NCBI GenBank assembly: GCA_965230415.1
Contig: CBDDKZ010000005.1
Location: 5,146,001-5,210,000 of the forward strand
Reading direction: 5' to 3'
Source of the DNA: CBDDKZ01 sp965230415
GTDB lineage: Bacteria > Bacteroidota > Bacteroidia > Cytophagales > JAAEPT01
DNA length: 64,000 nucleotides
Shown here: one piece after another, positions 8,621-17,758 of the stretch
Numbering within the stretch: position 1 is the stretch's first letter
Layout of the letters: every line of letters starts with the position of its first letter
Translations under genes and position numbers: made by a program
The notes under the pieces: model-generated
Told to the model about the DNA's origin: nothing
Seen by the model: only the letters and a program-made list of their open reading frames with translations
Database searches by the model: none

Positions 8621-11093
8621 ACAGTGTAAACATGGCTCCAAATTTAACACCTACCGGTGAGGCATTTGGCAAGTTGAGGTATGACAATCTGTGGAAAACC
8701 TCTACTCGAAACACCTTCAAAATATTCGAAATACCATAACCGATTTCGACATATGGTTTTTTTTCCAGTGTATTGAAAGGCACTTGTTCAGATGGTATAA
8801 TGTTCAGATTTTCATCCCTGACACTTCCATAAAGCACATTTAAATTTGCTAAAACCCGCCATTTCAATCGCTTCATTATGGGTATTCTGTTCATAAAAAA
8901 ACCCTCAAAATGATGTGCAACGGAAAGTGAAGTATATTGATCAGACACGAACTCAAAATTATTCATCAAATTAAACGAATACCTGGAATAGAACGGTGTT
9001 TCATTGCCTACATGCGTCTCTAACAAGGGATATGGTACCTGATCAAATACTTTGCCAAACTTGAGCCAGTACTTGGTCTTGCCTAATGTCCCCATACCTA
9101 GTTTCTGACTAATCATAATACTCAATTTATGATAATTAAAGTCGCTGCCAAGGAAATCACTTATGCCTAATGTATAATCTATATCAATATTGGGCAACTC
9201 ATTACTTCCAAGGCTCACACGATCGTTATCATTATAAAAAAACACCTCATTTTTCGAAAAACGAGAATGTAAGGATACTTCGGAACTAGTGAACGTAGAA
9301 CGCTCTACTGTTTTATCCGAAGGATTAGGGTAATATTTAAAGTCAAATAAAGGACTTAATTTACGATACTTGAATTCTACTTTTTGTGAGAAGTGCCTAT
9401 TAAGTTGTTTATAGAAATTTATACTCTCTCGCTCCTGAATAAACGCGCCATTCATATTCCCCCATCTTGAAAAGGTTGTAAATAATGAAGATTCATCAAA
9501 CAGTTCCGATAGTCCCAGCAAATCGATATCCCTCCGCGTCTGAGCACCAACTGTGGTCCATGGTTTTCGGGAAATTATATAAAGGCCCTGAAGGCTGTAT
9601 TTCCATCTCTCATCGCCTAGCCCATATGCCAGATAACCATTAAAAACCCATTTGTTACTGAACTGAAAATTGGTCTTGAAGCCCAATCGCAAACGATGCT
9701 CTTCTATTTCATTATAGGCATAACTATCCACATAGGCTCCGATATCAAATTTACCGATACGCTTATGACCATTAACAAATATGGATACCAGGTCAATATA
9801 AGTTCTCACAATTGGCAAATTCTTTAGCGTATCTACCAGTGCAAAAGCGTTGGACTCATAAGCACTTAAAGTGTCATGTCTATTTTTATTCCAGTACTCC
9901 TCATCTTTTGTGAGTGCGGTAGGATCGACTTCAATAGGATATTCATAGAACTCACTGGTTTTAGGTTTATTAATTACAAATTTGCTGAAAGAAGACCTGG
10001 TCTTTACAATCATTCCCGCCCAATTCTTTGTGGGTTCCATTAGATCAAATTCCAGATAGGTACTTTTGGGTAACCAAGCCTTGTTATCAACAAATACATA
10101 GTCCCTTTGCACTTCGATTCCATCTATATAGTTTAAGTTGGCACTCTTAGGTATGCGCAAATCTACTTTGGTGAGGGCATACGTAGTATCGTGTATCCAG
10201 ATTGTACCTTCAAAAGCAAGGTCCTGCGGCCTCTTTGGTTTCACATTTATAACGTAGGAATTATATCCGTTCACATCTACCAGGGTATCGAGCAGTTCAA
10301 ACTTATAGTTCACACGCCATGTTGAAGAAATAGGCGAAAGAAATTCTTTTTCCAGCACAGTAATTGTATTATCATAAAGACTGAAATTTTGAAACGAGGT
10401 CCCTACAAACTGTGCTGTTAGTGAGCCATCGCTCACTGAAATCCCCTCAAACTTACTGGCATCCACAATTTCCTTGGTCACTTTCGGCTTATTCCTAACG
10501 AAGTACCTCGAAATTGTTTCTGAGAAAAATACCGGAAAAACCTCCCTCCCCTTTTCATCTTTCAGCATTTGTACGCTTGACAAGTTATCGTTTAACTTGG
10601 ATAAAATCTTTTTCTCCTTGAACTTCTCTGACATATTATCCACATCGAACTCGATCTTTGAATAACTCTCATATTCGTAAGCATCGAGTTTTGCCCTGTC
10701 GTTTAACTTCTTGTTGTTTACCACCTTGCGCATTATAGCAAATGCGGGGTTTTCTCCTGCTGAAATGGTTACTCCCGAAAGTACCTGCGATTCGGTGGTC
10801 AAAACCACATTAATAGTTTGATTTCCACCTTTTTGAACTGCAATCCCTTGATCACCGTAACCAAAACTCTTTACTACAATCGAATCTGAAGCGGTACTCG
10901 TACTAATTTTATAATAACCGTCCAAATCTGAGGTGACACCGGCAATTTCCTTATTGAATCTTACCGAAGCAAGGGGTATACCTTCACCTTTGTCATCAAT
11001 CACACGACCAGATACGGTTGTCGTTTGGCCATTGACTGTATAAATTAACAGACACGTCAGTATAGTGGTGAATATGTTTTTTGCTAAATTCAA
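8619..11093 (-). CDS. DUF5686 / carboxypeptidase-regulatory-like outer-membrane protein
   Basis: An 824-residue envelope protein widespread in Bacteroidota. A signal peptide (IFTTILTCLLIYTVNGQ) is followed by a CarboxypepD_reg-like domain (VSGRVIDDKGEGIPLASVRF), then the DUF5686 region starting near ENPAFAIMRKVVNNKKLN. The C-terminal half is rich in aromatic, alternating beta-strand segments and ends in an aromatic residue context (VGVKFGAMFTL), consistent with an outer-membrane barrel. The start is a TTG that overlaps the TrmH-type gene's stop (TTGA), indicating translational coupling. Function of DUF5686 proteins is not established. Confidence 0.9.
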   Translation of the reverse strand: MNLAKNIFTTILTCLLIYTVNGQTTTVSGRVIDDKGEGIPLASVRFNKEIAGVTSDLDGYYKISTSTASDSIVVKSFGYGDQGIAVQKGGNQTINVVLTTESQVLSGVTISAGENPAFAIMRKVVNNKKLNDRAKLDAYEYESYSKIEFDVDNMSEKFKEKKILSKLNDNLSSVQMLKDEKGREVFPVFFSETISRYFVRNKPKVTKEIVDASKFEGISVSDGSLTAQFVGTSFQNFSLYDNTITVLEKEFLSPISSTWRVNYKFELLDTLVDVNGYNSYVINVKPKRPQDLAFEGTIWIHDTTYALTKVDLRIPKSANLNYIDGIEVQRDYVFVDNKAWLPKSTYLEFDLMEPTKNWAGMIVKTRSSFSKFVINKPKTSEFYEYPIEVDPTALTKDEEYWNKNRHDTLSAYESNAFALVDTLKNLPIVRTYIDLVSIFVNGHKRIGKFDIGAYVDSYAYNEIEEHRLRLGFKTNFQFSNKWVFNGYLAYGLGDERWKYSLQGLYIISRKPWTTVGAQTRRDIDLLGLSELFDESSLFTTFSRWGNMNGAFIQERESINFYKQLNRHFSQKVEFKYRKLSPLFDFKYYPNPSDKTVERSTFTSSEVSLHSRFSKNEVFFYNDNDRVSLGSNELPNIDIDYTLGISDFLGSDFNYHKLSIMISQKLGMGTLGKTKYWLKFGKVFDQVPYPLLETHVGNETPFYSRYSFNLMNNFEFVSDQYTSLSVAHHFEGFFMNRIPIMKRLKWRVLANLNVLYGSVRDENLNIIPSEQVPFNTLEKKPYVEIGYGISNILKVFRVEVFHRLSYLNLPNASPVGVKFGAMFTL

Positions 11094-11791
11094 AGTTTGT
11101 TTTCGAAGTATTCTAATTCGAGCAAATCACTTCTTTTAATAATCTTTTTAACCCAATTATATCTCAGATATTGCTTTTCCTTGCTACTTAATTTCCATTC
11201 CACCTTGCTTTTTTTTATTCTATTGCTTAGTTCCTGCAAACAAAGTGCCACACAAACAGAGATATTAAAACTTTCGGTAAAACCATGCATAGGTACATGC
11301 ATAAACTCATCTGCATGTTCTTTCACCAAATCGCTAACTCCGTATTTTTCAGTACCAAAGACAAGTGCCATTTTACGTTCTATGGGTAAATCCATTAATG
11401 AAATACTATTTCCGTGGGGCGAGGTTGCAATTATACGATACCCTTTTTTTTTGAGTTCATTAATACAATTGAGGGTATTATTTGAATTTTCCTCATTAAA
11501 TCGGTGTAAGTCCACCCATTTGCAAGATCCCTTCGTCACGTCTTTACTGTAGTAATAGGCATTCTTATTCTCAATAGTGTAAATATCCTGTATACCAAAA
11601 CAGTCACATGAACGTATTACGGCGCTGGCATTTTGTGCCTGATAGATATCTTCCATAACAACCGTCAAATGCCTGGTACGAAAATCCATTACCTCCTCTA
11701 TCCTTTTCCTTTTATTTTCCGTGACGTATGATAGTAAATATTCCAACAAATCAGAATTATCTTGATGAAGCTGTTTATTGGTTACACTCAT
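11090..11791 (-). CDS. trmH: TrmH-family (SPOUT) tRNA/rRNA 2'-O-methyltransferase
   Basis: A 233-residue SPOUT-class methyltransferase, most similar to TrmH, which 2'-O-methylates G18 of tRNAs. SpoU motif 1 is visible as NASAVIRSCDCFGI with its catalytic Arg. Motif 2 is ALVFGTEKYGVSD and motif 3 is ESFNISVCVALCLQELSNR, forming the AdoMet-binding trefoil knot. The basic C-terminal tail (KQYLRYNWVKKIIKRS) is typical of TrmH. I chose ATG at 11791 because the family starts shortly before the TRxLTVVxED segment. An upstream ATG at 11821 would add ten residues. Assignment to Gm18 specifically is inference. Confidence 0.85.
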   Translation of the reverse strand: MSVTNKQLHQDNSDLLEYLLSYVTENKRKRIEEVMDFRTRHLTVVMEDIYQAQNASAVIRSCDCFGIQDIYTIENKNAYYYSKDVTKGSCKWVDLHRFNEENSNNTLNCINELKKKGYRIIATSPHGNSISLMDLPIERKMALVFGTEKYGVSDLVKEHADEFMHVPMHGFTESFNISVCVALCLQELSNRIKKSKVEWKLSSKEKQYLRYNWVKKIIKRSDLLELEYFENKL

Positions 11792-12012
11792 AAAGATGTT
11801 TTTCTTGTTTAATAGTTGCATTGTATTTTATAAAAATACAATAATAACCTTAAATTAATGCTTTCAGCTGACAAATGAACACTAGAGTCCTGCACATGAC
11901 TAAACATTCAAATCATGCATAGGACTAATACCACCTTGTATAAGTTACAATAAGGTGTTAAAAATATATACGTAAATAGTTGTTCGAAGATCCCTAAATA
12001 TTATTTCAGGAG

Positions 12013-14691
12013 CTATTTGAATAAATCCAGCTGATCGTTATCCTTGTCTTCATCGTCCGGATTTAAATCTATGGTATCGCCGACATCAAATGATTTTTCG
12101 GCTTTATCATTTTCTTTGGCTGCCTCTGGATCTGTTTGTTCAGCGCTATCTCCCTCTTTTTTGTCTTGAGACCTCGCTTCTTCCACTACATCGGTAATTG
12201 GTTTAATTTTCAATACCTTGTCACTGCTTAGTTTGTTACCGGTAGCTTTCCATCCTTTTACTTCAATAACTGTCACCAGGCTTATGGATTCAACCTGCTT
12301 GTCCTTCCCTACCTTAGTAGTTAGCTCAATTCTGGGATCGCGATGTGTCGAAGCGTACTCCAGCTTAGAACCGGATGCTTCACTAATAAACAGAAACTCC
12401 TTTCCTATTGTTGTCGTTTCAATTCTAAATCTCTTGACATAGTGATTTTTGGAATTTCCATCCACATGAATAGCTGAAATCACTTTCTCATCTTCGTATT
12501 TATCCAAGAATAGTATCCCCTTGGCTTCATACCTGTTCGTAAGTTCGAAGCTTGTAAGTTCATAGCTTCCGTTTTTCTTAAGTACAAGAATCTTGTCATC
12601 TCCATTGAAATTACCAATATACCGGCCTCTTTCGTCGCGATTTAATCTGCCTACAGCTTCGTCGTACCAAATATCGAGGCCGCTTAAAGTCGACACCCCT
12701 TTTGTTTTAAGATCTATTTTCCTCACCGGATATCTCGTACATATATTCCCTCCGGCGCCCCGGCCTTTGATATCGAGGTCGGCAAAGTCAAAGTCAAAGA
12801 CTTTTTTCTTGGCTTTGCTACCTGCCGTAAGGTAGACAGTCACTACTTCGGCCTCTCCATTAGCGTTAGCAGTAAAATACAATATTTTGGACTTCTTCTG
12901 TCCTTTTGTTAGGTCGTATTCTTTATCCCTGGTAATGGCAAGAACCTGAAAACGCTTAGCCATTGCCCTACCACTTGCGCCGTCTACATATATCAAATTA
13001 TACACCATGCGCTCGTCATTCTTTCGCCAAACAGCGACATGAATGATGTCTTTTCCCACAAATGTTTTATCGGCCACCTTCGTAACCATCATTTTCCCAT
13101 CTTTCCTCACAACGATGACTAAATCGATATCGGAGCAATCGGTAACAAATTCATCTTTTCTGAGGCCCGAACCTATAAACCCTTCTGCCCTATTTACATA
13201 TAACTTGGTATTATTAACTACCACCGTACGTGCCTGGATGGTTTCGAAAGTCTGAATCTCCGTTTTACGCTCTTTACCTTTACCAAATTTATCAAGCAAC
13301 TTTTCGTAATAAGAGATGGCATAATCTATAAGATTTTCGAGATTATAATTGACCTGATCGAGCTCTTCCTGAAGGTTACGCATTTTTTCGTCTGCTTTAT
13401 CAGAGTCAAAACGTGTAATTCTGATCATCGGGATTTGAGTCAGTTTCTCGTAATCATCGTCTCCTATTTCACGATAAAATTGAGGTTTATAGCTTTCAAA
13501 GCGTTTATCGAGGTACTTAAACAAATCCGGTTTCTCAGCATAGTGTTTGAAATCAATGTACATTTCTTCACGAATGAAAATTCGCTCAAGAGATGAAAAA
13601 AGCAGTTTTTCCATTAATTCGCCTCTTCGAATTTCCAGTTCTCTCTTTAACAAGCGGACGGTATTATCGGTGGCGATGCGTAATATTTCGGATACCCCTA
13701 TGAAATGGGGCTTTTCATCGATGATTACACAGGCGTTGGGAGAAATGGATACTTCACAATCTGTAAACGCAAATAATGCATCTATCATTTGGTCTGTGGA
13801 AATACCCGGAGGAAGGTCTACCAGTATTTCTACATCTTTTGCGGTGTTATCGGTAACCTTTTTGATTTTTATTTTACCCTGGTCGTTAGCCTTAATAATG
13901 GAATCGATCAGGCTGGTTGTTGTGGTCGTAAAGGGGATATCCCTTACTGCCAGTGTTTTTTTGTCTATCGTTTCGATAGTAGCACGAACACGTACTTTCC
14001 CCCCACGTTGACCATCATTATAATTTTCAACGTCTATGGAACCGCCGGTTATGAAATCAGGATAAAGTTTGAAGCGTTTTCCCTGCAAATGTTTAATTGC
14101 TGCCTGACACAATTCGATAAAATTATGTGGTAATATTTTGGTGGATAAACCCACAGCAATACCTTCCACCCCCTGTGCCAATAGTAAAGGAAATTTTACA
14201 GGTAGCGTAATAGGTTCTTTGTTACGACCGTCATAAGAAGCCTGCCAATCAGTCGTTTGCGGATTAAATACAATTTCGTTGGCAAGTTTTGATAATCGCG
14301 CTTCAATGTAACGCGAAGCGGCAGCACCGTCTCCAGTCCTTATATCGCCCCAATTACCTTGTGTCTCAATAAGCAAATCTTTTTGACCAAGGTTCACAAT
14401 GGCATCGCCTATGGCTGCATCTCCATGTGGATGGTATTGCATGGTATGCCCGATGATATTGGCCACTTTATTGAACCTTCCATCATCCTTTTCTTTCATA
14501 GAATGCATTATACGCCTTTGCACAGGTTTAAACCCATCTTCTATTGCAGGCACTGCACGCTCTAAAATTACATAAGAGGCATAATCAAGGAACCAGTTTT
14601 GATACATCCCGGACACAGGAATAATATCATGTATTACATCTTCTTCATTGAATTCTTCCTCGTCAGGTGGATTATTTTCGATATCAGACAT
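12013..14691 (-). CDS. parC: Type IIA topoisomerase subunit A (ParC-like)
   Basis: An 892-residue DNA cleavage/religation subunit of gyrase or topoisomerase IV. The catalytic tyrosine is Y128 in AASRYIEARL. The helix equivalent to the quinolone-resistance region reads YHPHGDAAIGDAIV, with Ala at the E. coli GyrA Ser83 position. The IQTxR-like turn and coiled-coil tower follow (residues ~370-500), then a beta-pinwheel C-terminal domain. The canonical GyrA box QRRGGKG is absent, which together with the N-terminus favours topoisomerase IV (ParC) over gyrase. The acidic tail (residues ~840-892, DVGDTIDLNPDDEDKDNDQ) is a lineage feature. It is transcribed alone. A parE homologue is not in the window. 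Confidence 0.9.
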   Translation of the reverse strand: MSDIENNPPDEEEFNEEDVIHDIIPVSGMYQNWFLDYASYVILERAVPAIEDGFKPVQRRIMHSMKEKDDGRFNKVANIIGHTMQYHPHGDAAIGDAIVNLGQKDLLIETQGNWGDIRTGDGAAASRYIEARLSKLANEIVFNPQTTDWQASYDGRNKEPITLPVKFPLLLAQGVEGIAVGLSTKILPHNFIELCQAAIKHLQGKRFKLYPDFITGGSIDVENYNDGQRGGKVRVRATIETIDKKTLAVRDIPFTTTTTSLIDSIIKANDQGKIKIKKVTDNTAKDVEILVDLPPGISTDQMIDALFAFTDCEVSISPNACVIIDEKPHFIGVSEILRIATDNTVRLLKRELEIRRGELMEKLLFSSLERIFIREEMYIDFKHYAEKPDLFKYLDKRFESYKPQFYREIGDDDYEKLTQIPMIRITRFDSDKADEKMRNLQEELDQVNYNLENLIDYAISYYEKLLDKFGKGKERKTEIQTFETIQARTVVVNNTKLYVNRAEGFIGSGLRKDEFVTDCSDIDLVIVVRKDGKMMVTKVADKTFVGKDIIHVAVWRKNDERMVYNLIYVDGASGRAMAKRFQVLAITRDKEYDLTKGQKKSKILYFTANANGEAEVVTVYLTAGSKAKKKVFDFDFADLDIKGRGAGGNICTRYPVRKIDLKTKGVSTLSGLDIWYDEAVGRLNRDERGRYIGNFNGDDKILVLKKNGSYELTSFELTNRYEAKGILFLDKYEDEKVISAIHVDGNSKNHYVKRFRIETTTIGKEFLFISEASGSKLEYASTHRDPRIELTTKVGKDKQVESISLVTVIEVKGWKATGNKLSSDKVLKIKPITDVVEEARSQDKKEGDSAEQTDPEAAKENDKAEKSFDVGDTIDLNPDDEDKDNDQLDLFK

Positions 14692-14712
14692 TAAAATTTA
14701 CTATTTTTGGCC

Positions 14713-14720
14713 TAGATTTG
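14713..14720 (+). promoter_or_regulatory. Candidate Bacteroidota -7 promoter box
   Basis: TAGATTTG matches the Bacteroidota sigma-A -7 consensus TAnnTTTG and lies about 75 bp upstream of the small lipoprotein gene. No clear -33 TTG at the right spacing was found. Confidence 0.3.
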
Positions 14721-14795
14721 CTTTATCTAATATGCAAAATACAAAATCACATCACTTGCATGGGAATGAGCACTCATAAATTTTTCCACAAACCA

Positions 14796-15203
14796 ATGAA
14801 AAACAAGGTAAATAGTCACAAAACAAGGTCCTTTATTAGCCTTTCTTTCCTACTATTCCTCTTCGCATCGTGCGGTCAGGATGTTCCGGCATTTGACGAT
14901 TTCGATTGTGTGACCTGGAAAAATGATCGTTATGGTTGTGACGAAAAGCGTATTCCCCTACTTGATGCATTTAATCTGCGGAAAGACGCACTCATTGGTA
15001 TAAAAGAAGAAACTATCAGACAACTATTGGGCAAACCCGACAGGGAAGAGCTCGGAAAAAAATCGACAAAAATATTGTATTACTTTCTTGAAAACAATGA
15101 AAGGTGTGAAAGTGTAAAGTCTGGAAGCTTTAGGGCCATTGCCATTGACCTTGAACCTGTACATTATAAAGCTAAATTAGTTTCATTGGTCTTGCTGGAT
15201 TAA
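14796..15203 (+). CDS. Small lipoprotein, SmpA/BamE-like
   Basis: A 135-residue lipoprotein. I start it at ATG 14796, which places a standard signal sequence (basic n-region, then ISLSFLLFLFASC) directly before the lipobox cysteine at residue 26. Starts further upstream add 10-43 residues that do not look like a signal peptide. The mature part contains IKEETIRQLLGKPDREELG, resembling the SmpA/OmlA/BamE pattern in which a helix precedes a GxPD turn, followed by beta strands. It may act in envelope assembly, but the similarity is short. It lies divergent to the parC-like gene. Confidence 0.75.
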   Translation: MKNKVNSHKTRSFISLSFLLFLFASCGQDVPAFDDFDCVTWKNDRYGCDEKRIPLLDAFNLRKDALIGIKEETIRQLLGKPDREELGKKSTKILYYFLENNERCESVKSGSFRAIAIDLEPVHYKAKLVSLVLLD

Positions 15204-15219
15204 CACTGTATTGCCTCCT

Positions 15220-17103
15220 CTAATTCTTTACTACATTTATATAACCATTATATTTTCGGTCGCCCGGAGGGTTTTCAAGGTGGTAAAAATAAACACCTTC
15301 ACCTAAATTTGTGGCAGACCAATCCATTTCATACTGCGTACTTTCAAAGACCTGCTGCCCCCAGCGATTATATAAATGCAACTGCCAAAAACCTTCCTTT
15401 ATTCCCAGTACTCTAAATGCATCGTTTAGTTGATCGCCGTTGGGAGTTATAATATTGGGTATAAGGAATGGATCTATAATCACTTCATGCGCTATACTGA
15501 TTTCGCAATGTGGGTTCTCACTGATAGCTGTCAACCTCACGGTATAAAAATCTTCGTTAACACCAGGATAAGAAATAAAAGGTTCGAAATCTCGCGACAT
15601 CTCACCATTACCAAAATCCCACAGATAGCTATCCGCTCCGGTACTGAGGTTTGTAAAAAAAACATCTCTGGATGTATAAAGTTCATCTCTCAAATCTCTG
15701 AAACGGGGCTCGGGATTACCTACCAGTACCTGCACACTATCGTACGAGACACATCCATCGTTATGATCAATTTGAAAAGCAAAATAACTACTTACTCCGG
15801 GGTTTTGAACTGAAGGGCTGTTACACTTCAGGCAAGATAATAATTCATTAGCAGACCACTCAACAGGGAATTGACCTGAATAATTTTCGTTTAATACAAC
15901 TTCATCATCATAAATACACAAGGCAGAAGCGTCAATATGGAAGGGTAAAAAATCCCTGATCAACATCGTTTGTTGCGCTTCAAAAGGTGTTTCGATATCA
16001 ACACAACCCTTCTGAGTTAACTTCAACACTACCGTTTCACCTCCTTCATCGAATATATCTTTGACCGCATTCACATATATTACAGCTGTATCGTTACCTG
16101 CCTTCAAAGTTATTTCGCCGGGTAATGCATCGTAATCAATTCCAAAATCTGCACTTCCACTCCATTCCAGGACAAAATCAATGTCCTGGTTCTTAATTAA
16201 CTCATAGCCGCCCGAACGATGTATTATAAACCTACCTTCTCGACACCCTTCTACTGCAAAATCCAGGGAAGGATCTTCGATCTCCACCGTAATATTAGGA
16301 CCGCTAATAGATGTGACGCTGCCTTTTTCTAAAAAAACGCCCGAGTCATAGATTTCGTCCCTCACATCTGCTATAGCCAATTTCACATGATATGTTTCAC
16401 AGGGCAACACATTTGCCTCCGCCTTCTGCAACGTAGTATAACCATCATATTGGATATTTGGAAAACGCGCCTGAATTTCCTGATCAAGACTACCTTCTCC
16501 ATTAAAAACAAAATATTCGGGTCTTACATTTCTGTTTATTTCTTTTATGTTTACAGGTACATTATCAATAATTGCAATATTCTGAACACCATTTATTCCC
16601 GGGCCGGAAATGAAGAAGCCAAACACGTCATTATATAAGAACTCCCCTTCTATGAATTCCAGGTATTCTTCAGAACCAAACAGGTAATTGAACGATACGG
16701 AAGTTCCTGCAACCTGCATATCGAAATCAATAGTAACCAAGTCATTTAAGCCTTGTCGCGAACTTTCAATTAAATCGAGGTCAGCATCAAAATCGCCACC
16801 CATATTGGTGACATTTCCAGAATATTGAGCGGTATTATTGGGTCCTTCAGCTCCTTTGGCACTTCCGGTTGTCATTAGCAAACCTTCGTCCATACCTAAA
16901 AAATTATTCGCCCCGTCACTAAAATACCCAATAGGTGTATTAACACTCTTATTAACATTGAAGGTAACATTGCTTATTTTTACGCCTTCCCCCGCGAGTT
17001 CTTCTACCAAATTGGTCCAATCCACATTGGTGTTGACTTCCAGCTGTGCCACCGAATTATACGAAATAAGTAATAATAGGATTATGTTAGGTATTATTTT
17101 CAT
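15220..17103 (-). CDS. Choice-of-anchor-L protein with T9SS type B sorting domain
   Basis: A 627-residue secreted protein. After the signal peptide (MKIIPNIILLLLISYNSVAQ), residues ~25-265 form a choice-of-anchor-L domain (GYFSDGANNFLGMDEGLLMT; FNYLFGSEEYLEFI). A PKD-like segment appears near SYLWDFGNGEMSRDFEPF. The last ~85 residues are a gliding-motility-associated type B C-terminal domain (IPNIITPNGDQLNDAFRV; LYNRWGQQVFES; YFYHLENPPG). That domain directs export through the type IX system and surface attachment or release. Proteins of this kind include adhesins in gliding Bacteroidota. The partner or ligand is unknown. Confidence 0.9.
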   Translation of the reverse strand: MKIIPNIILLLLISYNSVAQLEVNTNVDWTNLVEELAGEGVKISNVTFNVNKSVNTPIGYFSDGANNFLGMDEGLLMTTGSAKGAEGPNNTAQYSGNVTNMGGDFDADLDLIESSRQGLNDLVTIDFDMQVAGTSVSFNYLFGSEEYLEFIEGEFLYNDVFGFFISGPGINGVQNIAIIDNVPVNIKEINRNVRPEYFVFNGEGSLDQEIQARFPNIQYDGYTTLQKAEANVLPCETYHVKLAIADVRDEIYDSGVFLEKGSVTSISGPNITVEIEDPSLDFAVEGCREGRFIIHRSGGYELIKNQDIDFVLEWSGSADFGIDYDALPGEITLKAGNDTAVIYVNAVKDIFDEGGETVVLKLTQKGCVDIETPFEAQQTMLIRDFLPFHIDASALCIYDDEVVLNENYSGQFPVEWSANELLSCLKCNSPSVQNPGVSSYFAFQIDHNDGCVSYDSVQVLVGNPEPRFRDLRDELYTSRDVFFTNLSTGADSYLWDFGNGEMSRDFEPFISYPGVNEDFYTVRLTAISENPHCEISIAHEVIIDPFLIPNIITPNGDQLNDAFRVLGIKEGFWQLHLYNRWGQQVFESTQYEMDWSATNLGEGVYFYHLENPPGDRKYNGYINVVKN

Positions 17104-17154
17104 TTAAGTGAAGTGCTCAATAACATATAACGCATCTGTTTTGCATCTATTGCA

Positions 17155-17658
17155 CTAAAACTTAGGTTTCAAAATTTCCGAAAGGATTATGGCTTCTTTT
17201 ACACTTTTAATATGCTTCATTTTTATAGCATAAGGGTGAACACTACCCGATTTTTTTTTCACCGCATAATCGGTAAAACGGCCTGTTTCTGCTACAACAT
17301 CCGGCCGATCGTGTAGCTCATTGAGACGTGCCATCGCCTCACTCAGGTCATCATTACTTTGAGCCAGCGCAACATCAATTACTTTATTGTCTTGTTTTTG
17401 GCCAGTCTTGGCTACTTTCAATTGACTCGAGGGTCTTAAATCGGCTTGCAAGCGATTCAACAATTCATCAAAGGATAAAGAGCTCGTCGGGCTTGGGGCA
17501 GATACAGGCACTTCATTACCCATCATGTTTTCTATTTTAGAAAGCACAGTTTGAACAGAATCACTTCCCGCAGTACCTTTTTGTTTTTTCTTCGCTTTGG
17601 TATAAATATTAATGATTAAAGCTATAACGCCTAAGATTATATATAAGAAAGTCTCCAT
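17155..17658 (-). CDS. Membrane-anchored hypothetical protein
   Basis: A 167-residue protein with one N-terminal membrane helix (FLYIILGVIALIINIYTKA) followed by a basic stop-transfer stretch (KKKQKG), which places the rest in the cytoplasm. The middle is hydrophilic and low in complexity. The C-terminus has a compact, conserved-looking helix pair (AIKMKHIKSVKEAIILSEIL). The gene lies divergent to smc, 100 bp apart. I recognise the general architecture from other Bacteroidota genomes but cannot assign a function. Confidence 0.7.
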   Translation of the reverse strand: METFLYIILGVIALIINIYTKAKKKQKGTAGSDSVQTVLSKIENMMGNEVPVSAPSPTSSLSFDELLNRLQADLRPSSQLKVAKTGQKQDNKVIDVALAQSNDDLSEAMARLNELHDRPDVVAETGRFTDYAVKKKSGSVHPYAIKMKHIKSVKEAIILSEILKPKF

Positions 17659-17718
17659 TAGTGTTTAAATGTATGTGATTTCTTGATCGCCCTTATTCAA
17701 ATTTACAAATTTATATTA

Positions 17719-17726
17719 TAACTTTG
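17719..17726 (+). promoter_or_regulatory. Candidate -7 promoter box of smc
   Basis: TAACTTTG fits the Bacteroidota TAnnTTTG -7 element and lies 32 bp upstream of the smc start, a plausible leader length. Confidence 0.4.
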
Positions 17727-17758
17727 GCGGTTATCTTTATTCATATTTAAGAAGGCGC

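Noticed and set aside
11820..11842. AT-only inverted repeat (ATTGTATTTT/AAAATACAAT) upstream of the TrmH-type gene
   Set aside because: It contains almost no GC pairs and no T-run context for a terminator, so it is probably chance in AT-rich DNA, though a regulator site cannot be excluded.
11930..11965. Imperfect hairpin around CACCTTGTAT / ACAATAAGGTG downstream of the parC-like gene
   Set aside because: The stem has bulges and there is no T-tract on the minus strand, so I did not call it a terminator.
13547..14011. Long plus-strand frame opposite the topoisomerase subunit gene
   Set aside because: It is antisense to a conserved coding region and unlike any known protein.
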